Below, in pieces: positions 33,138 to 41,641 of a DNA stretch of 64,000 nucleotides. Source of the DNA: Planctomycetota bacterium (GTDB lineage Bacteria > Planctomycetota > UBA1135 > UBA2386); NCBI GenBank assembly GCA_020638655.1, contig JACKIC010000006.1:234001-298000 (forward strand), read 5' to 3'. The notes under the pieces are model-generated. The model was given only the letters and a program-made list of their open reading frames with translations, did no database searches and had not been told where the DNA came from. The position numbers and the translations under genes are program-made. How positions within the stretch are numbered: position 1 is the first letter of the stretch; the number at the start of each line of letters is the position of its first letter.

Positions 33138-34616
33138 ATGCGGCTCCTCGGACCCTCGTTCCTCCTCGGCCTCTCGCTCCTGTCCGCCTGTAGCAGCCTG
33201 TCCGTGTCCGCCTCGGAGCACCGCCCGCCCAACGTCGTGGTGATCTTCATCGACGACATGGGCTACGCCGACATCGGTCCGTTCGGCGGCGCGGCACCGA
33301 CGCCCAACCTCGACCGCATGGCCGCCGAAGGGCGCCGCTTCACCGACTTCGTGGTGTCGTCGGCGGTCTGCTCGGCGTCGCGCTCGGCGCTGCTGACGGG
33401 CTGTTACCACCGCCGCATCGGCTTCTCCGGCGCCCTGGGACCCAAAGCCGAGATCGGCATCTCGGCCGACGAGACGACGCTCGCCGAGCTGTGCAAGCAG
33501 AAGGGCTACGCGACGGCCTGCTTCGGCAAGTGGCACCTCGGCCACCACCCCAAGTTCCTGCCGACGCACCACGGCTTCGACGAGTACTACGGCCTGCCCT
33601 ACAGCAACGACATGTGGCCGTTGCACCCCAACTACGCGCACCTGCCGACCGAGGCCGCGCGGCGCAAGGCGGGCTACCCGGCGCTGCCGCTGATCGAAGG
33701 GGACCGCGTCGTCGACGCCGAGGTCACCGGCGAGGACCAGAGCAAGCTCACGGCGCAGTACACCGAGCGCGCGGTGCGGTTCATCGAGAAGAACAAGGCG
33801 CAGCCGTTCTTCCTCTACGTGCCGCACTCGATGGTGCACGTGCCGCTGTTCGTCGGCGAGAAGTTCGCGGGCAAGACCGGCATGGGGCTGTTCGCCGACG
33901 TCGTCGCCGAGGTCGACTGGTCGGTCGGCGAGATCCTGAAGGCGCTGCAGCGGTGCGGCATCGACGACGACACGCTGGTGGTGTTCACGTCGGACAACGG
34001 GCCGTGGCTGAGCTACGGCGACCACGCCGGCAGCGCCGGGCCGTTCCGCGAGGGCAAGGGCACCGAGTTCGAGGGCGGCATCCGCGAGCCCACCATCGTG
34101 CGCTGGCCCGGTCACGTGCCCGCTGGCACGACCTGTGACGAGCTGGCGTCGACGATCGACGTCCTGCCGACCGTCGCGGCGCTGATCGGCGCGAAGCTGC
34201 CCGAGCACACGATCGACGGCCTCGACATCCGGCCGCTGCTGTTCGACGAGCCTGGCGCGTCGTCGCCGCACGAGGCGTTCGGTTGCTGGTACGGCGGCGG
34301 TCAGCTGCAGGCGGTGCGCGATCGGCAGTGGAAGCTGCACTTCCCGCACGGCTACGCGAAGTTCATCGAAGGTGGCACCGGCGGCTCGCCCAAGCCCTAC
34401 GGCAAGGGCCAGATCGGGCTCGCGCTGTTCGATCTGCGCGCCGATCCGGGGGAGACGACCGACGTCGCCGCACAGCACCCCGACGTGGTCGCGCGGCTGC
34501 AGGCCGCCGGGCAGGCGCTGCGCGAAGAGCTCGGCGACACGCTGACCAAGACGCCGGCCAAGGGCGCTCGCCCGATCGGCCGGCTGCAGCCTGGGGACGC
34601 GCGGCTGGAGTGGTGA
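33138..34616 (+). CDS. Arylsulfatase-type sulfatase, lipoprotein
   Basis: A 492-residue sulfatase. The signal carries a lipobox (LLSAC, Cys18), so it is probably anchored outside the cytoplasm. The metal-site start VVVIFIDDMGY is followed by the formylglycine motif CSASR (Cys78-Arg82, C-x-S-x-R), whose Cys is converted by a formylglycine-generating enzyme not in this window. Later blocks FGKWHLGHH and VVFTSDNGPW complete the active site. Sulfatases are numerous in marine planctomycetes for sulfated polysaccharides. No polysaccharide-specific genes adjoin it. Confidence 0.9.
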   Translation: MRLLGPSFLLGLSLLSACSSLSVSASEHRPPNVVVIFIDDMGYADIGPFGGAAPTPNLDRMAAEGRRFTDFVVSSAVCSASRSALLTGCYHRRIGFSGALGPKAEIGISADETTLAELCKQKGYATACFGKWHLGHHPKFLPTHHGFDEYYGLPYSNDMWPLHPNYAHLPTEAARRKAGYPALPLIEGDRVVDAEVTGEDQSKLTAQYTERAVRFIEKNKAQPFFLYVPHSMVHVPLFVGEKFAGKTGMGLFADVVAEVDWSVGEILKALQRCGIDDDTLVVFTSDNGPWLSYGDHAGSAGPFREGKGTEFEGGIREPTIVRWPGHVPAGTTCDELASTIDVLPTVAALIGAKLPEHTIDGLDIRPLLFDEPGASSPHEAFGCWYGGGQLQAVRDRQWKLHFPHGYAKFIEGGTGGSPKPYGKGQIGLALFDLRADPGETTDVAAQHPDVVARLQAAGQALREELGDTLTKTPAKGARPIGRLQPGDARLEW

Positions 34617-34732
34617 GTCGCGGCGCGCCTGCGACAGCTTTCTTGCACACGCCGCGCGGGCGGCGCGATTGGGGTGATCGGGCGGGGCAATAGGCTTGCG
34701 GCCTTCCCCCATCCCTACCCCAAGGAAACCCA

Positions 34733-35848
34733 ATGAAGCTGATCGCTCACGCTGCCGTGGCGCTGCTTGCATGTGGGCTCGTCGCGCAGAGCGGCAAGCC
34801 ACCTGCCAGCCCCGCCACAGCCGCCTACGAGAAGATCGTCGCCGAATGGAAGGCCACGACCGACGCGTACTCCGCGGCCGTCAAGGCGCTCACCAACAGC
34901 GACGAGTACAAGAAGGCCATCGAGGACAAGGACCGCGACGCGCTCAACAAGCTGCGCAGCACCGTGCCGATGCCGGACGCCAAGCCCCTGGCAGAGCGCT
35001 GCCTGGAAACCGCCGCCACCTTCGACGGTGACGACCGCGTGCAGTTCTACGCCTGGGCGTTGCAGAACGGCGCCAAGGACGTCGCGGCGAAGGCCGCCGA
35101 GAGCCTGCTCGCCGACCACGTCAAGAGCCCCAAGCTGCTGTCCGTCGTCGAGAGCGGCTCGATGCTGCTCCGTTCGCTCGGTCAGGAAGGTGGCCAGGCG
35201 TTCTTGGCCAAGATCGCCGAGGAGAACCCCAACGCCGAGATCCGCGCCTACGCGCTGTTCTGGCCCGCCTACATGGCGTCGCGCGACAAGAACGCGAGCG
35301 ACGAGGCCAAGGAAGCCGCAGCCGCGAAGATCGCCGAGGCTCGCACGCTGGCCGAAGGCACCATGCTCGCCGACCGCATCGACGCGCCCAAGTTCATCGA
35401 GGAGCGCCTGCAGATCGGCATGGAAGCGCCGGACATCGTCGGCGAGGACGTCGACGGCGTGCCGTTCAAGCTCTCCGACTACCGCGGCAAGGTGGTGGTC
35501 ATCGACTTCTGGGGATTCTGGTGAGGCCCTTGCCGGGCCATGATCCCGCACGAGCGGTCGCTCGTGGAGAAGTTGAAGGACCAACCCTTTGCGCTGATCG
35601 GTGTGAACAGTGACAGGGACAAGAGTTACTACGCGCAGCAGCAACAGGAGATGGGGGTCTCGTGGCGCTCCTTCTGGTGCGGCGACAAGGGCACTGGTGG
35701 CCCGATCCCGACCAAGTGGGGAGTGACCGGCTGGCCGACGATCTACATCCTCGACCACAAGGGTGTGATCCGGTTCAAGAACCTGCGCAACGAGAAGATG
35801 GAAGAAGCAGTCGAGAAGCTGCTCGAAGAGATGAAGAACGGCGATTGA
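34733..35848 (+). CDS. Selenoprotein: secreted TlpA/ResA-like thioredoxin with UGPC active site
   Basis: I read one 371-residue gene through an in-frame TGA at 35522-35524. Upstream the frame ends ...VVVIDFWGFW; directly after the TGA it continues GPCRAMIPHERSL in the same frame for 108 codons. TlpA/ResA thioredoxins have WCGPC here, so the TGA replaces the first redox Cys, giving selenocysteine 264 and Cys267. The rest of the fold is intact: GMEAPDIVGEDVDGVPFKL before it, FALIGVNSD, and the cis-Pro segment GWPTIYILDHKG after it. Residues 1-20 are a signal peptide and 25-230 an all-helical domain of unknown family. The hairpin at 35549-35566 looks like a SECIS. Standard annotation would split the gene at 35524 and restart at the Met at 35540. 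Confidence 0.85.
35525..35566 (+). promoter_or_regulatory. Candidate bacterial SECIS element
   Basis: Directly after the TGA, GGCCC (35525-35529) pairs with GGGCC (35535-35539). Further on, CACGAGC (35549-35555) pairs perfectly with GCTCGTG (35560-35566) around the tetraloop GGTC (35556-35559). The E. coli fdhF SECIS has apical loop AGGUCU, in which the GU is read by SelB, so the loop matches. It lies 31 bases after the TGA, inside the spacing range known for bacterial SECIS elements. The stem is in coding sequence, as expected for bacteria. Confidence 0.7.
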
Positions 35849-35881
35849 TCGATCGGCCGTGACGGTGCTGTCCTCAGCACG

Positions 35882-35925
35882 CAGCGAGCAGCCCGCGGAC
35901 CGCGAGGTCCGCGGGCTGCTCGCTG
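35882..35925 (+). terminator. Perfect 20-bp hairpin after selenoprotein gene
   Basis: Bases 35882-35901 pair perfectly with 35906-35925 around a GCGA tetraloop, 33 bases after the stop codon. There is no T-tract. It is very stable and probably ends or protects the transcript. Confidence 0.6.
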
Positions 35926-36120
35926 TACGGAAGATCGCGAAGAAGTCGTGATGGGCCGCCGGGCCGGCTGACGGATGTCGCGCTGGAGACCCCTTCTCTC
36001 CTGGGATTCGCACCCTGGGTCTCTGCCCGCTGACGTTGCGGCGCACCTCTCCTCTCCTCGCGCCGGACGGCAGTGTGGCGGGGGCCGGGCGATGTCCTTC
36101 GCCCGGCCCCCTTTTTCTTT
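35926..36120 (+). ncRNA. Candidate structured RNA ending in a strong terminator
   Basis: No gene is supported between 35849 and 36189. Bases near 35983-36029 form an extended hairpin (GAGACCC with GGGTCTC, enclosing GGG and CCC). The stretch ends in a textbook terminator at 36080-36120. The next gene starts only 70 bases beyond the terminator, so this is either a separate small RNA or an attenuated leader for 36190. No promoter could be picked out, and it does not match a known RNA class that I can recall. Confidence 0.35.
36080..36120 (+). terminator. Strong intrinsic terminator
   Basis: GGGGGCCGGGCG (36080-36091) pairs perfectly with CGCCCGGCCCCC (36100-36111) around an eight-base loop, followed by TTTTTCTTT. 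It is one of the best rho-independent terminators in the window. Confidence 0.85.
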
Positions 36121-36189
36121 CCGGGCCGCTGTCGCGAAACCCAGCACCGTCGTGATGGTCCGCGGAGCCGCCGCGCGGATGGCCGGGTG

Positions 36190-36543
36190 ATGATCTGGTT
36201 CACCCTCGTATGGATCCTGGCGGCCTCCTTCGTCGCCGTGAGGCTCGGGCGCTTCCTCGACTCCGGCGCCGAACCCGAGCGACCGCGCGACGAGGCCGTG
36301 CCCGTGCCTGTCGAAACGTCGTTGCTCGCGGGCCACTGCGGCGAACGGCGCCGCCGCGCCGCGCTGGATCTCGCGCTCGAGACCCTCGATCGGCACGACC
36401 CGACGGTGGCCAAGACCGCGCTGCTGAGCTGGATCGGCGGGCTGTCGGCCGTCGAGATCGCCGCCGTGCTGAACGTCGAGGCCGCGCGGGTCGAGCGCGA
36501 CCTGCAGATGGCGCGCGACGTGTTGCGCGCCGGGCCGCAGTGA
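36190..36543 (+). CDS. Membrane-anchored small protein with sigma-region-4-like helix-turn-helix
   Basis: A 117-residue protein. A membrane segment (residues 2-19) is followed by an Arg-rich linker and a helical domain whose end (SWIGGLSAVEIAAVLNVEAA) looks like the sigma-70 region 4 helix-turn-helix. It lacks the region 2 domain of a full sigma factor. It may be an anti-sigma-like or membrane-tethered DNA-binding protein, or a decayed sigma factor. It stops 33 bases before the barrel gene. A GTG one codon upstream (36187) is an alternative start. Confidence 0.6.
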   Translation: MIWFTLVWILAASFVAVRLGRFLDSGAEPERPRDEAVPVPVETSLLAGHCGERRRRAALDLALETLDRHDPTVAKTALLSWIGGLSAVEIAAVLNVEAARVERDLQMARDVLRAGPQ

Positions 36544-36576
36544 CCGCGGCCGAGCGCGCGACTATCGCCGCGCGTC

Positions 36577-37311
36577 ATGCATGGTCCCCTGCGCGCCGCG
36601 TTCCTGCTGTCGCCGCTCGCGGTGTCCTGCCTCGCCGGGACCGCTGCCGCGCAGGAGCCCGAATGGCGGATCGGCTCGTTCGCGTGGATGGCGGGGCTCG
36701 AGGGCCGCGTCGCGGCGAACGGGGTCGCCGAGGACTCCTTCGACGGCCTCAACGACGGTCTCGAACTCAGCGGCTGGTCGGTGAGCGCCGAGTGGCGCCG
36801 CGGTCCGCTCAGTGTGTTCGGGGACCTCACGCAAGTGCAGGTCCAGACCGCCGACGCGCTCTACGACGCTCCGTCCATGACCATTCACGACGGGGCGGTG
36901 CGGGCGACGTTCGTGGAGTTCGGGGCGGGGGGTGAGTTGTGTCGATTCGGGGCCGGGCACCTCGACCTGTTCGCCGGCGCGCGCTTCTGCGACGTCGAGT
37001 GCGTCGTGCGTCGGCGACCGTGGACCTTGCACACGATGACGTCGTCGAGTGACGCGACCTGGCTGGACACGGTCCTCGGGCTGCGCAGCGAGCTGCAGCT
37101 CGCCGAGGACTGGCAGCTCGGCCTGCGCGGCGACCTCGGCGGCAGCTTCCCGGGCTTCTCGTGGCAGCTGCAGGCGTCGCTCGAGCGCCGCTTCGCCATG
37201 GGCTCGTTCGCCGTCGGCTGGCGCTACCTCGACATCGACTACGAGGACCATCGCTTGAGTTACGACGCGGCGCTGTCGGGACCGTTCGTCGGCCTGCTGC
37301 TGCGATTCTGA
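36577..37311 (+). CDS. Predicted outer-membrane beta-barrel protein
   Basis: A 244-residue exported protein (signal about residues 1-25, ending TAAAQ). Amphipathic strands alternate with short turns (LSGWSVSAEWRRGPLSVFGD, FAVGWRYLDIDYED), and the chain ends in a phenylalanine (LLLRF), the C-terminal signature for barrel insertion. It could be an 8-12-strand porin-like or OmpA-like barrel. No ligand is indicated. Confidence 0.7.
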   Translation: MHGPLRAAFLLSPLAVSCLAGTAAAQEPEWRIGSFAWMAGLEGRVAANGVAEDSFDGLNDGLELSGWSVSAEWRRGPLSVFGDLTQVQVQTADALYDAPSMTIHDGAVRATFVEFGAGGELCRFGAGHLDLFAGARFCDVECVVRRRPWTLHTMTSSSDATWLDTVLGLRSELQLAEDWQLGLRGDLGGSFPGFSWQLQASLERRFAMGSFAVGWRYLDIDYEDHRLSYDAALSGPFVGLLLRF

Positions 37312-37418
37312 CGGCGGCGTGATGGGGTCGCCGCGCGGCTGGCGGATGGCGGGAGGGACCGGGCTCGGCGCCGCCGGGCCACGAGGTCCCGACTCCCTTC
37401 CGACATCCGAGGTGACCC

Positions 37419-38198
37419 ATGGCACTCGCCGCCTCCGCGCGTCCGCAAGACCGGGAACTGCAGCATCGACTGTTCGAGCTCGCCGAGCTCACGGGCGACG
37501 TCGCGTTGCTGCGGCTGGCGCAGCAGTTGCCGCCGTTCGACGGCGCGGCGATGGATACGGCCGAAGCGCGCCGCGACTGGATCGACACCTGCCTGATGAA
37601 CGCGTTCCGCAACGGCCGCGACTCCGAGGTGTTCGCGCTGCTGTTCGAGCGCAACCGCAGCGAGTTCCTGCGCTGGATCAAGCGGCGCATCCGGCATCAG
37701 CCGCGCCTGGACGCCAACGACGTGTTGCAGCAGGTGTTCTTGAACATCTGCCGCTATCCGGACCGCTTCGTCGCCGACCGCGCCAGCGCCTTCCGCACCT
37801 GGGGTCAGCGCATCGTGCGCAACACCGTGATCGGTCTCGTCGGCGCCCTCAAGCGTCAGCCGCGCGGCCTGGTGCAGGACGAGGCCGGGAACGAGGACCC
37901 CGAGGACCTGCGCACGCCGTCGCCGGAGATCGTCGCGGTGCGGCACGAAGCCGCGTCCGTCGTCGACCACGCCTATCTGCTGTTCCTGGGGCTCTACTTG
38001 CGGCAGTTCGAACGGCTCTCCGCGAAAGAGCAGCGGGCGCTGCTCATGGTCGAGGTCGAGCAGCGCAGCTACCGCGAGGTCGGCGAGGAGCTGGGGCTGC
38101 GCCTCGCCAACGTCAAGATGCTGATCTTCCGCGCCCGGCGACGCATCACCGTCGGCACCACGCTGTCGCTGCAGCTGATGGGGGGCGAAGCGGCCTGA
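37419..38198 (+). CDS. ECF-type sigma factor
   Basis: A 259-residue sigma factor. Region 2 is visible in LLFERNRSEFLRWIKRRIRH and DANDVLQQVFLNICRYPDRF; region 4 in FERLSAKEQRALLMVEVEQR with SYREVGEELGLRLANVKMLI as the DNA-binding helix-turn-helix. An N-terminal extension of about 60 residues precedes region 2. A GAGGTG site lies eight bases before the ATG. No anti-sigma gene is next to it; the ABC genes directly downstream are likely targets or partners. Confidence 0.85.
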   Translation: MALAASARPQDRELQHRLFELAELTGDVALLRLAQQLPPFDGAAMDTAEARRDWIDTCLMNAFRNGRDSEVFALLFERNRSEFLRWIKRRIRHQPRLDANDVLQQVFLNICRYPDRFVADRASAFRTWGQRIVRNTVIGLVGALKRQPRGLVQDEAGNEDPEDLRTPSPEIVAVRHEAASVVDHAYLLFLGLYLRQFERLSAKEQRALLMVEVEQRSYREVGEELGLRLANVKMLIFRARRRITVGTTLSLQLMGGEAA

Positions 38199-38215
38199 TG
38201 CGGTAGTCTGCGGCG

Positions 38216-38986
38216 ATGCACGCCACCGCACCGACCGGGGAGCCGGTCGTCGAACTGCGCTCGCTGACCAAACGCTTCGGCGAGCACGTCGCCGTGCGCG
38301 ACCTGTCGCTGCAGGTCGCCCGCGGCGAGATTCTGGCGCTGCTGGGCCCCAACGGCGCCGGCAAGACCACCACGATCCGCATGCTGATGGGCATCTTGTC
38401 GCCGAGCAGCGGTACGGCGACGGTCGGCGGCCACGACTGCTTCGCGGATCGCGCCGAGGTGATGCGCAAGGTCGGCTATCTGCCCGACGAGCCGATGTTC
38501 TACGAGCACCTGCGCGGCGGCGAGATCGCGCGGTTCTGCGGCGCGATGCGCGGCATGCCTGACGCCGCCGTCGTGGCGCGCACCGATGAGCTCGCCGAGC
38601 GCCTGCAGTTCGCGGACGCGCTCGACGAGTACGCGGTCAACTACTCGATGGGCATGCGCAAGAAGCTCGCCCTGGCCTGCGCGATGCTGCACGACCCGGA
38701 CGTGCTGGTGCTCGACGAACCGACCAACGGCCTCGACCCGATGGTCACACGCACCCTGCTGGCCCTGGTGCGTGAGCTGGCCGCGAACGGCACCGCGATC
38801 TTCTACAGCACCCACCTGCTCGAGCAGGCCGAACGGCTGTGTCATCGCGTCGCGATCCTGCACCGCGGCGGTCTCGCCGCGCTCGGCACGCCCGACGAAC
38901 TGCGCAGCCAGCTCGCGCCGGGCGGTTCCCTCGAGGACGTGTTCTTCCAGGTCGCGCGCGAGGACGGCGCGGAGGCCGCGGAGTGA
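38216..38986 (+). CDS. ABC transporter ATP-binding protein
   Basis: A 256-residue ABC ATPase of the ABC-2/NatA type. Walker A GPNGAGKTT (44-52), signature YSMGMRKKLALA, Walker B VLVLDEPTNGLDP and the switch His in YSTHLLEQAERL are all present. Its stop overlaps the GTG start of the permease gene in GTGA, so the two subunits are made together. It probably drives export of a small peptide, lipid or sodium. Confidence 0.9.
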   Translation: MHATAPTGEPVVELRSLTKRFGEHVAVRDLSLQVARGEILALLGPNGAGKTTTIRMLMGILSPSSGTATVGGHDCFADRAEVMRKVGYLPDEPMFYEHLRGGEIARFCGAMRGMPDAAVVARTDELAERLQFADALDEYAVNYSMGMRKKLALACAMLHDPDVLVLDEPTNGLDPMVTRTLLALVRELAANGTAIFYSTHLLEQAERLCHRVAILHRGGLAALGTPDELRSQLAPGGSLEDVFFQVAREDGAEAAE

Positions 38987-41403
38987 CGTTCCGCCCACCC
39001 GGCACGCTGCGGGTCCTGGCGCTGCTCGCCAAGAACTCGCTGCTGCGGCTGCTGCGCGCCTCGCAGGTCAGGAAGGCGCGGCGGCAGACGGTCCCGGGCG
39101 AGGGCTCGCGCTCGGGGCGATCGCGACGACCGACCAGGCGCAAGCGCGGCGACGGCCTGGCGTGGTTGCTGGTGCTGATGCTGCCGCTGTTTGCGTTCCA
39201 GTCCCTGATGATGACCGGGCAGGCGGTGGTGCGGCTCGGCGTCGCCACCGAGCAATACAGCGAGCTGCGCAGCATCGCCGAGGCGGCCGTTGCCGAGCCT
39301 GCACAAGGCGCGCCGACGGACGAGGATCAGCCGCGCTACGGCGGCAGGTACACGGGGCGGCGGGGCGACGATTTCAACGTGTTGACGCCGGCGCGGGTCT
39401 GGACCCAGCCCGGCGCGCGCGAACGGTTCGTGCAGTGCGGTGCGCTGCTGCTGCTGACGCTGTTGTCGATGCTCGTCGCGATCGGTTTCGGTGGCGCCAA
39501 CGCCAACCTCGCTGGCGGCGAATGGACCCAGGCGTGGCTGATGACGTTCCCGGTGCCGACGCGGTCGCTGGTGCTCGCCAAGGGGCTCGAGTACTCGCTG
39601 GTGACGTTCTTCCCGTGGCTGACCTTGTGTCCCCTGACCTACCAGCTGCTGCGCGCGCTGGGCCATCCCTGGGCCTTGCCGGCGGCCGTGGGGGCGACGC
39701 TGGCGACGACCTTCCTGGTGGGGTCGGCGCGCCTCTACGTGGAGACCCGGCTGCGCCTGTCGTGTTCGCTGCGCGCGCTGCGCAGCGTGCAGGGCGCGTG
39801 CACGTTGACGGCGCTGCTGCTGATGGCGCTGGTGTTCGGCATCGCGCTGGGGCCGTCGATCCCCAGCTGGTTCCTCGACCTGGGCGGCGCCGCGCCGGCG
39901 TGGCTCGTCTGGTCGCCCGGCGCCTGGCCGCTGGCGATGGCCGAGCACGGCGCGGCCGCGGCGCTCGCGGGTGTCGGCCTGACGGGCCTGGTGTTCGTGC
40001 TCGCGACGTCCGCGTCGACGCGGCTGTTGGCGCACGGGGCGATGCGCACCGGCGGCGTCGACGCGGGTGCGCGCGGGCGCGCCGGCGCGTGGCAGCGCGC
40101 GCGGCGCCTGGGGGTCGCCGGCAAGGATCTGGCGCTGCTCTTGCGCGACCGCAACTTCCTGGTCCAGACCGTGTTCGTGCCGGTGTTCGTGATCGGCCTG
40201 CAGCTGCTCGTCAACCCCGGCCTCGGCAAGGTGCAGGGCTCGGGCGTGGCGATGCTCGCCTACGGCATCGGCCTGTATTCGCTGATCGGCGGCTGCTTCC
40301 AGGTGCTCGCGGCCGAAGGCCGGTCGTTGTGGATGCTCTACAGCCTGCCGGTCGCGATCGGCGACGCGCTGCGGCAGAAGACGCGCATCTGGGCGACGCT
40401 GGCGGTGCTGTTCGCGTGGATCGGTCTGGCGGCGTTCGCGATCCGCGGCGGGCAGACGGACCTCGGCTCGCTGCTGGTCGACGCGCTGCTGGTCGGCTAC
40501 GGCGTCTGGTGCGCCGCGCACATCGCCGCGGGCATCAGCGTGATCGGCTGCAACCCCAACGCCGACCACGTGCCGCGCCAGCCCAAGGCGCGCCACGTCT
40601 ACCTCTACTTCTTCTTCGCGAGCACGTTCTTCGTCGGCCTGCACTCGGCCGAGCTGGCGCCGCGGCTGGCGACGATGCTGGTCTTCGGCACCCTGGCCTA
40701 CGCGATCTGGCAACGCGCCTGTGATCGCCTGCCGTGGTTGCTCGATCCGGTCGAAGAGCCGCGCCGCGCCGTGGCGTTGTTCGACGGCAGCGCCGCGTTG
40801 CTGGTGTTCTTCCTGCTGCAGGCGCTGCTGAGCGTGCTGCTGATGACAGGCAGCATCGGCGACGGTCTGCCGCCGTGGTCCTCGATCCTGCTCGCGTTCG
40901 TGATCGCCGGCGCTGTCACGGTGGTGTCGTTCGTGGTCGTGCTGACCCGCCGCGGCGTCGACGTGATGCAGACCCTCGGACTGCGCGTCACCGACGGTCG
41001 TCGCGTCGCCGTCGACTGCGGGCTCGGCCTGCTGGCCGGCGTGGGGCTCGGCATGCTCGGCCTCGCCTACCTGCAGATGGTGCGCGAGCACGGGTGGTTC
41101 GAGCTGCCGCCGGCGCCGGGCAAGGACCACGTCGAGTTGCTGCTGCTCGCGGTGGTGGCGGCGCCGCTCGTCGAGGAGGTCCTGTTCCGCGGCCTGGTGT
41201 TCGGCGGCCTGGTGCGCAGCGTGCGTGTGCCGCTCGCGGTGGTGTGGAGCGCGGCGCTGTTCGCCTGTGTGCACCCGGTCGCGTCGTGGCCGCCGGTGTT
41301 CCTGATGGGCGTGGTCGCGGCGGTCGTGTTCCAGCGCACGCGCTTCCTGCCGGCGGCGATGCTGGTGCACGCCAGCTACAACTTCGTCGTGCTCTGCTGC
41401 TGA
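38983..41403 (+). CDS. ABC-2 permease fused to CPBP intramembrane protease
   Basis: An 806-residue membrane protein in two parts. Residues about 50-560 are ABC-2-type permease helices, including a long outer loop near residues 85-140. The C-terminal third is a CPBP (Abi/CAAX protease-like) domain with the Glu-Glu-x3-Arg motif in VEEVLFRG (Glu731, Glu732, Arg736), a His in FACVHP and a His in LVHASYN. The same combination occurs in NatB-like exporters. The protease part may mature an exported peptide or the transporter itself. Confidence 0.85.
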   Translation: MTFRPPGTLRVLALLAKNSLLRLLRASQVRKARRQTVPGEGSRSGRSRRPTRRKRGDGLAWLLVLMLPLFAFQSLMMTGQAVVRLGVATEQYSELRSIAEAAVAEPAQGAPTDEDQPRYGGRYTGRRGDDFNVLTPARVWTQPGARERFVQCGALLLLTLLSMLVAIGFGGANANLAGGEWTQAWLMTFPVPTRSLVLAKGLEYSLVTFFPWLTLCPLTYQLLRALGHPWALPAAVGATLATTFLVGSARLYVETRLRLSCSLRALRSVQGACTLTALLLMALVFGIALGPSIPSWFLDLGGAAPAWLVWSPGAWPLAMAEHGAAAALAGVGLTGLVFVLATSASTRLLAHGAMRTGGVDAGARGRAGAWQRARRLGVAGKDLALLLRDRNFLVQTVFVPVFVIGLQLLVNPGLGKVQGSGVAMLAYGIGLYSLIGGCFQVLAAEGRSLWMLYSLPVAIGDALRQKTRIWATLAVLFAWIGLAAFAIRGGQTDLGSLLVDALLVGYGVWCAAHIAAGISVIGCNPNADHVPRQPKARHVYLYFFFASTFFVGLHSAELAPRLATMLVFGTLAYAIWQRACDRLPWLLDPVEEPRRAVALFDGSAALLVFFLLQALLSVLLMTGSIGDGLPPWSSILLAFVIAGAVTVVSFVVVLTRRGVDVMQTLGLRVTDGRRVAVDCGLGLLAGVGLGMLGLAYLQMVREHGWFELPPAPGKDHVELLLLAVVAAPLVEEVLFRGLVFGGLVRSVRVPLAVVWSAALFACVHPVASWPPVFLMGVVAAVVFQRTRFLPAAMLVHASYNFVVLCC

Positions 41404-41641
41404 GCCGGCCGAGCCGCCCGAGTGCGGTGCAACGCAGCGTCGCGCCGTTCGCCGCGGGCGACTGCCCCCATTGTGTGCCGGCACCGGGCCTCTGAGCGTA
41501 CTGCTCAAGGACGTACGCGCCCCTCAACTGTGAGGCATCGCCACCAACCTCTTCGCGGTAGCGACGGGGTGTCTCTGGCCGGTGCGGTGGCGCCGGCGCT
41601 CGTTTCGGTTCTGCCTGTTCGCAGGCCCCATGGAGATTGCC
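41404..41641 (+). promoter_or_regulatory. Intergenic region before the Kor/Rnf block
   Basis: A 238-base gap with no supported gene. It should hold the promoter of the 14-kb block that follows, but I could not pick out a convincing -35/-10 pair. A GGAGAT ribosome site near 41633 serves the hemerythrin gene. Confidence 0.3.

Noticed and set aside
35540..35848. Separate 102-codon thioredoxin-fragment gene
   Set aside because: It lacks the first half of the fold and a ribosome site, and is in the same frame as the preceding gene; better read as the 3' part of one selenoprotein gene.
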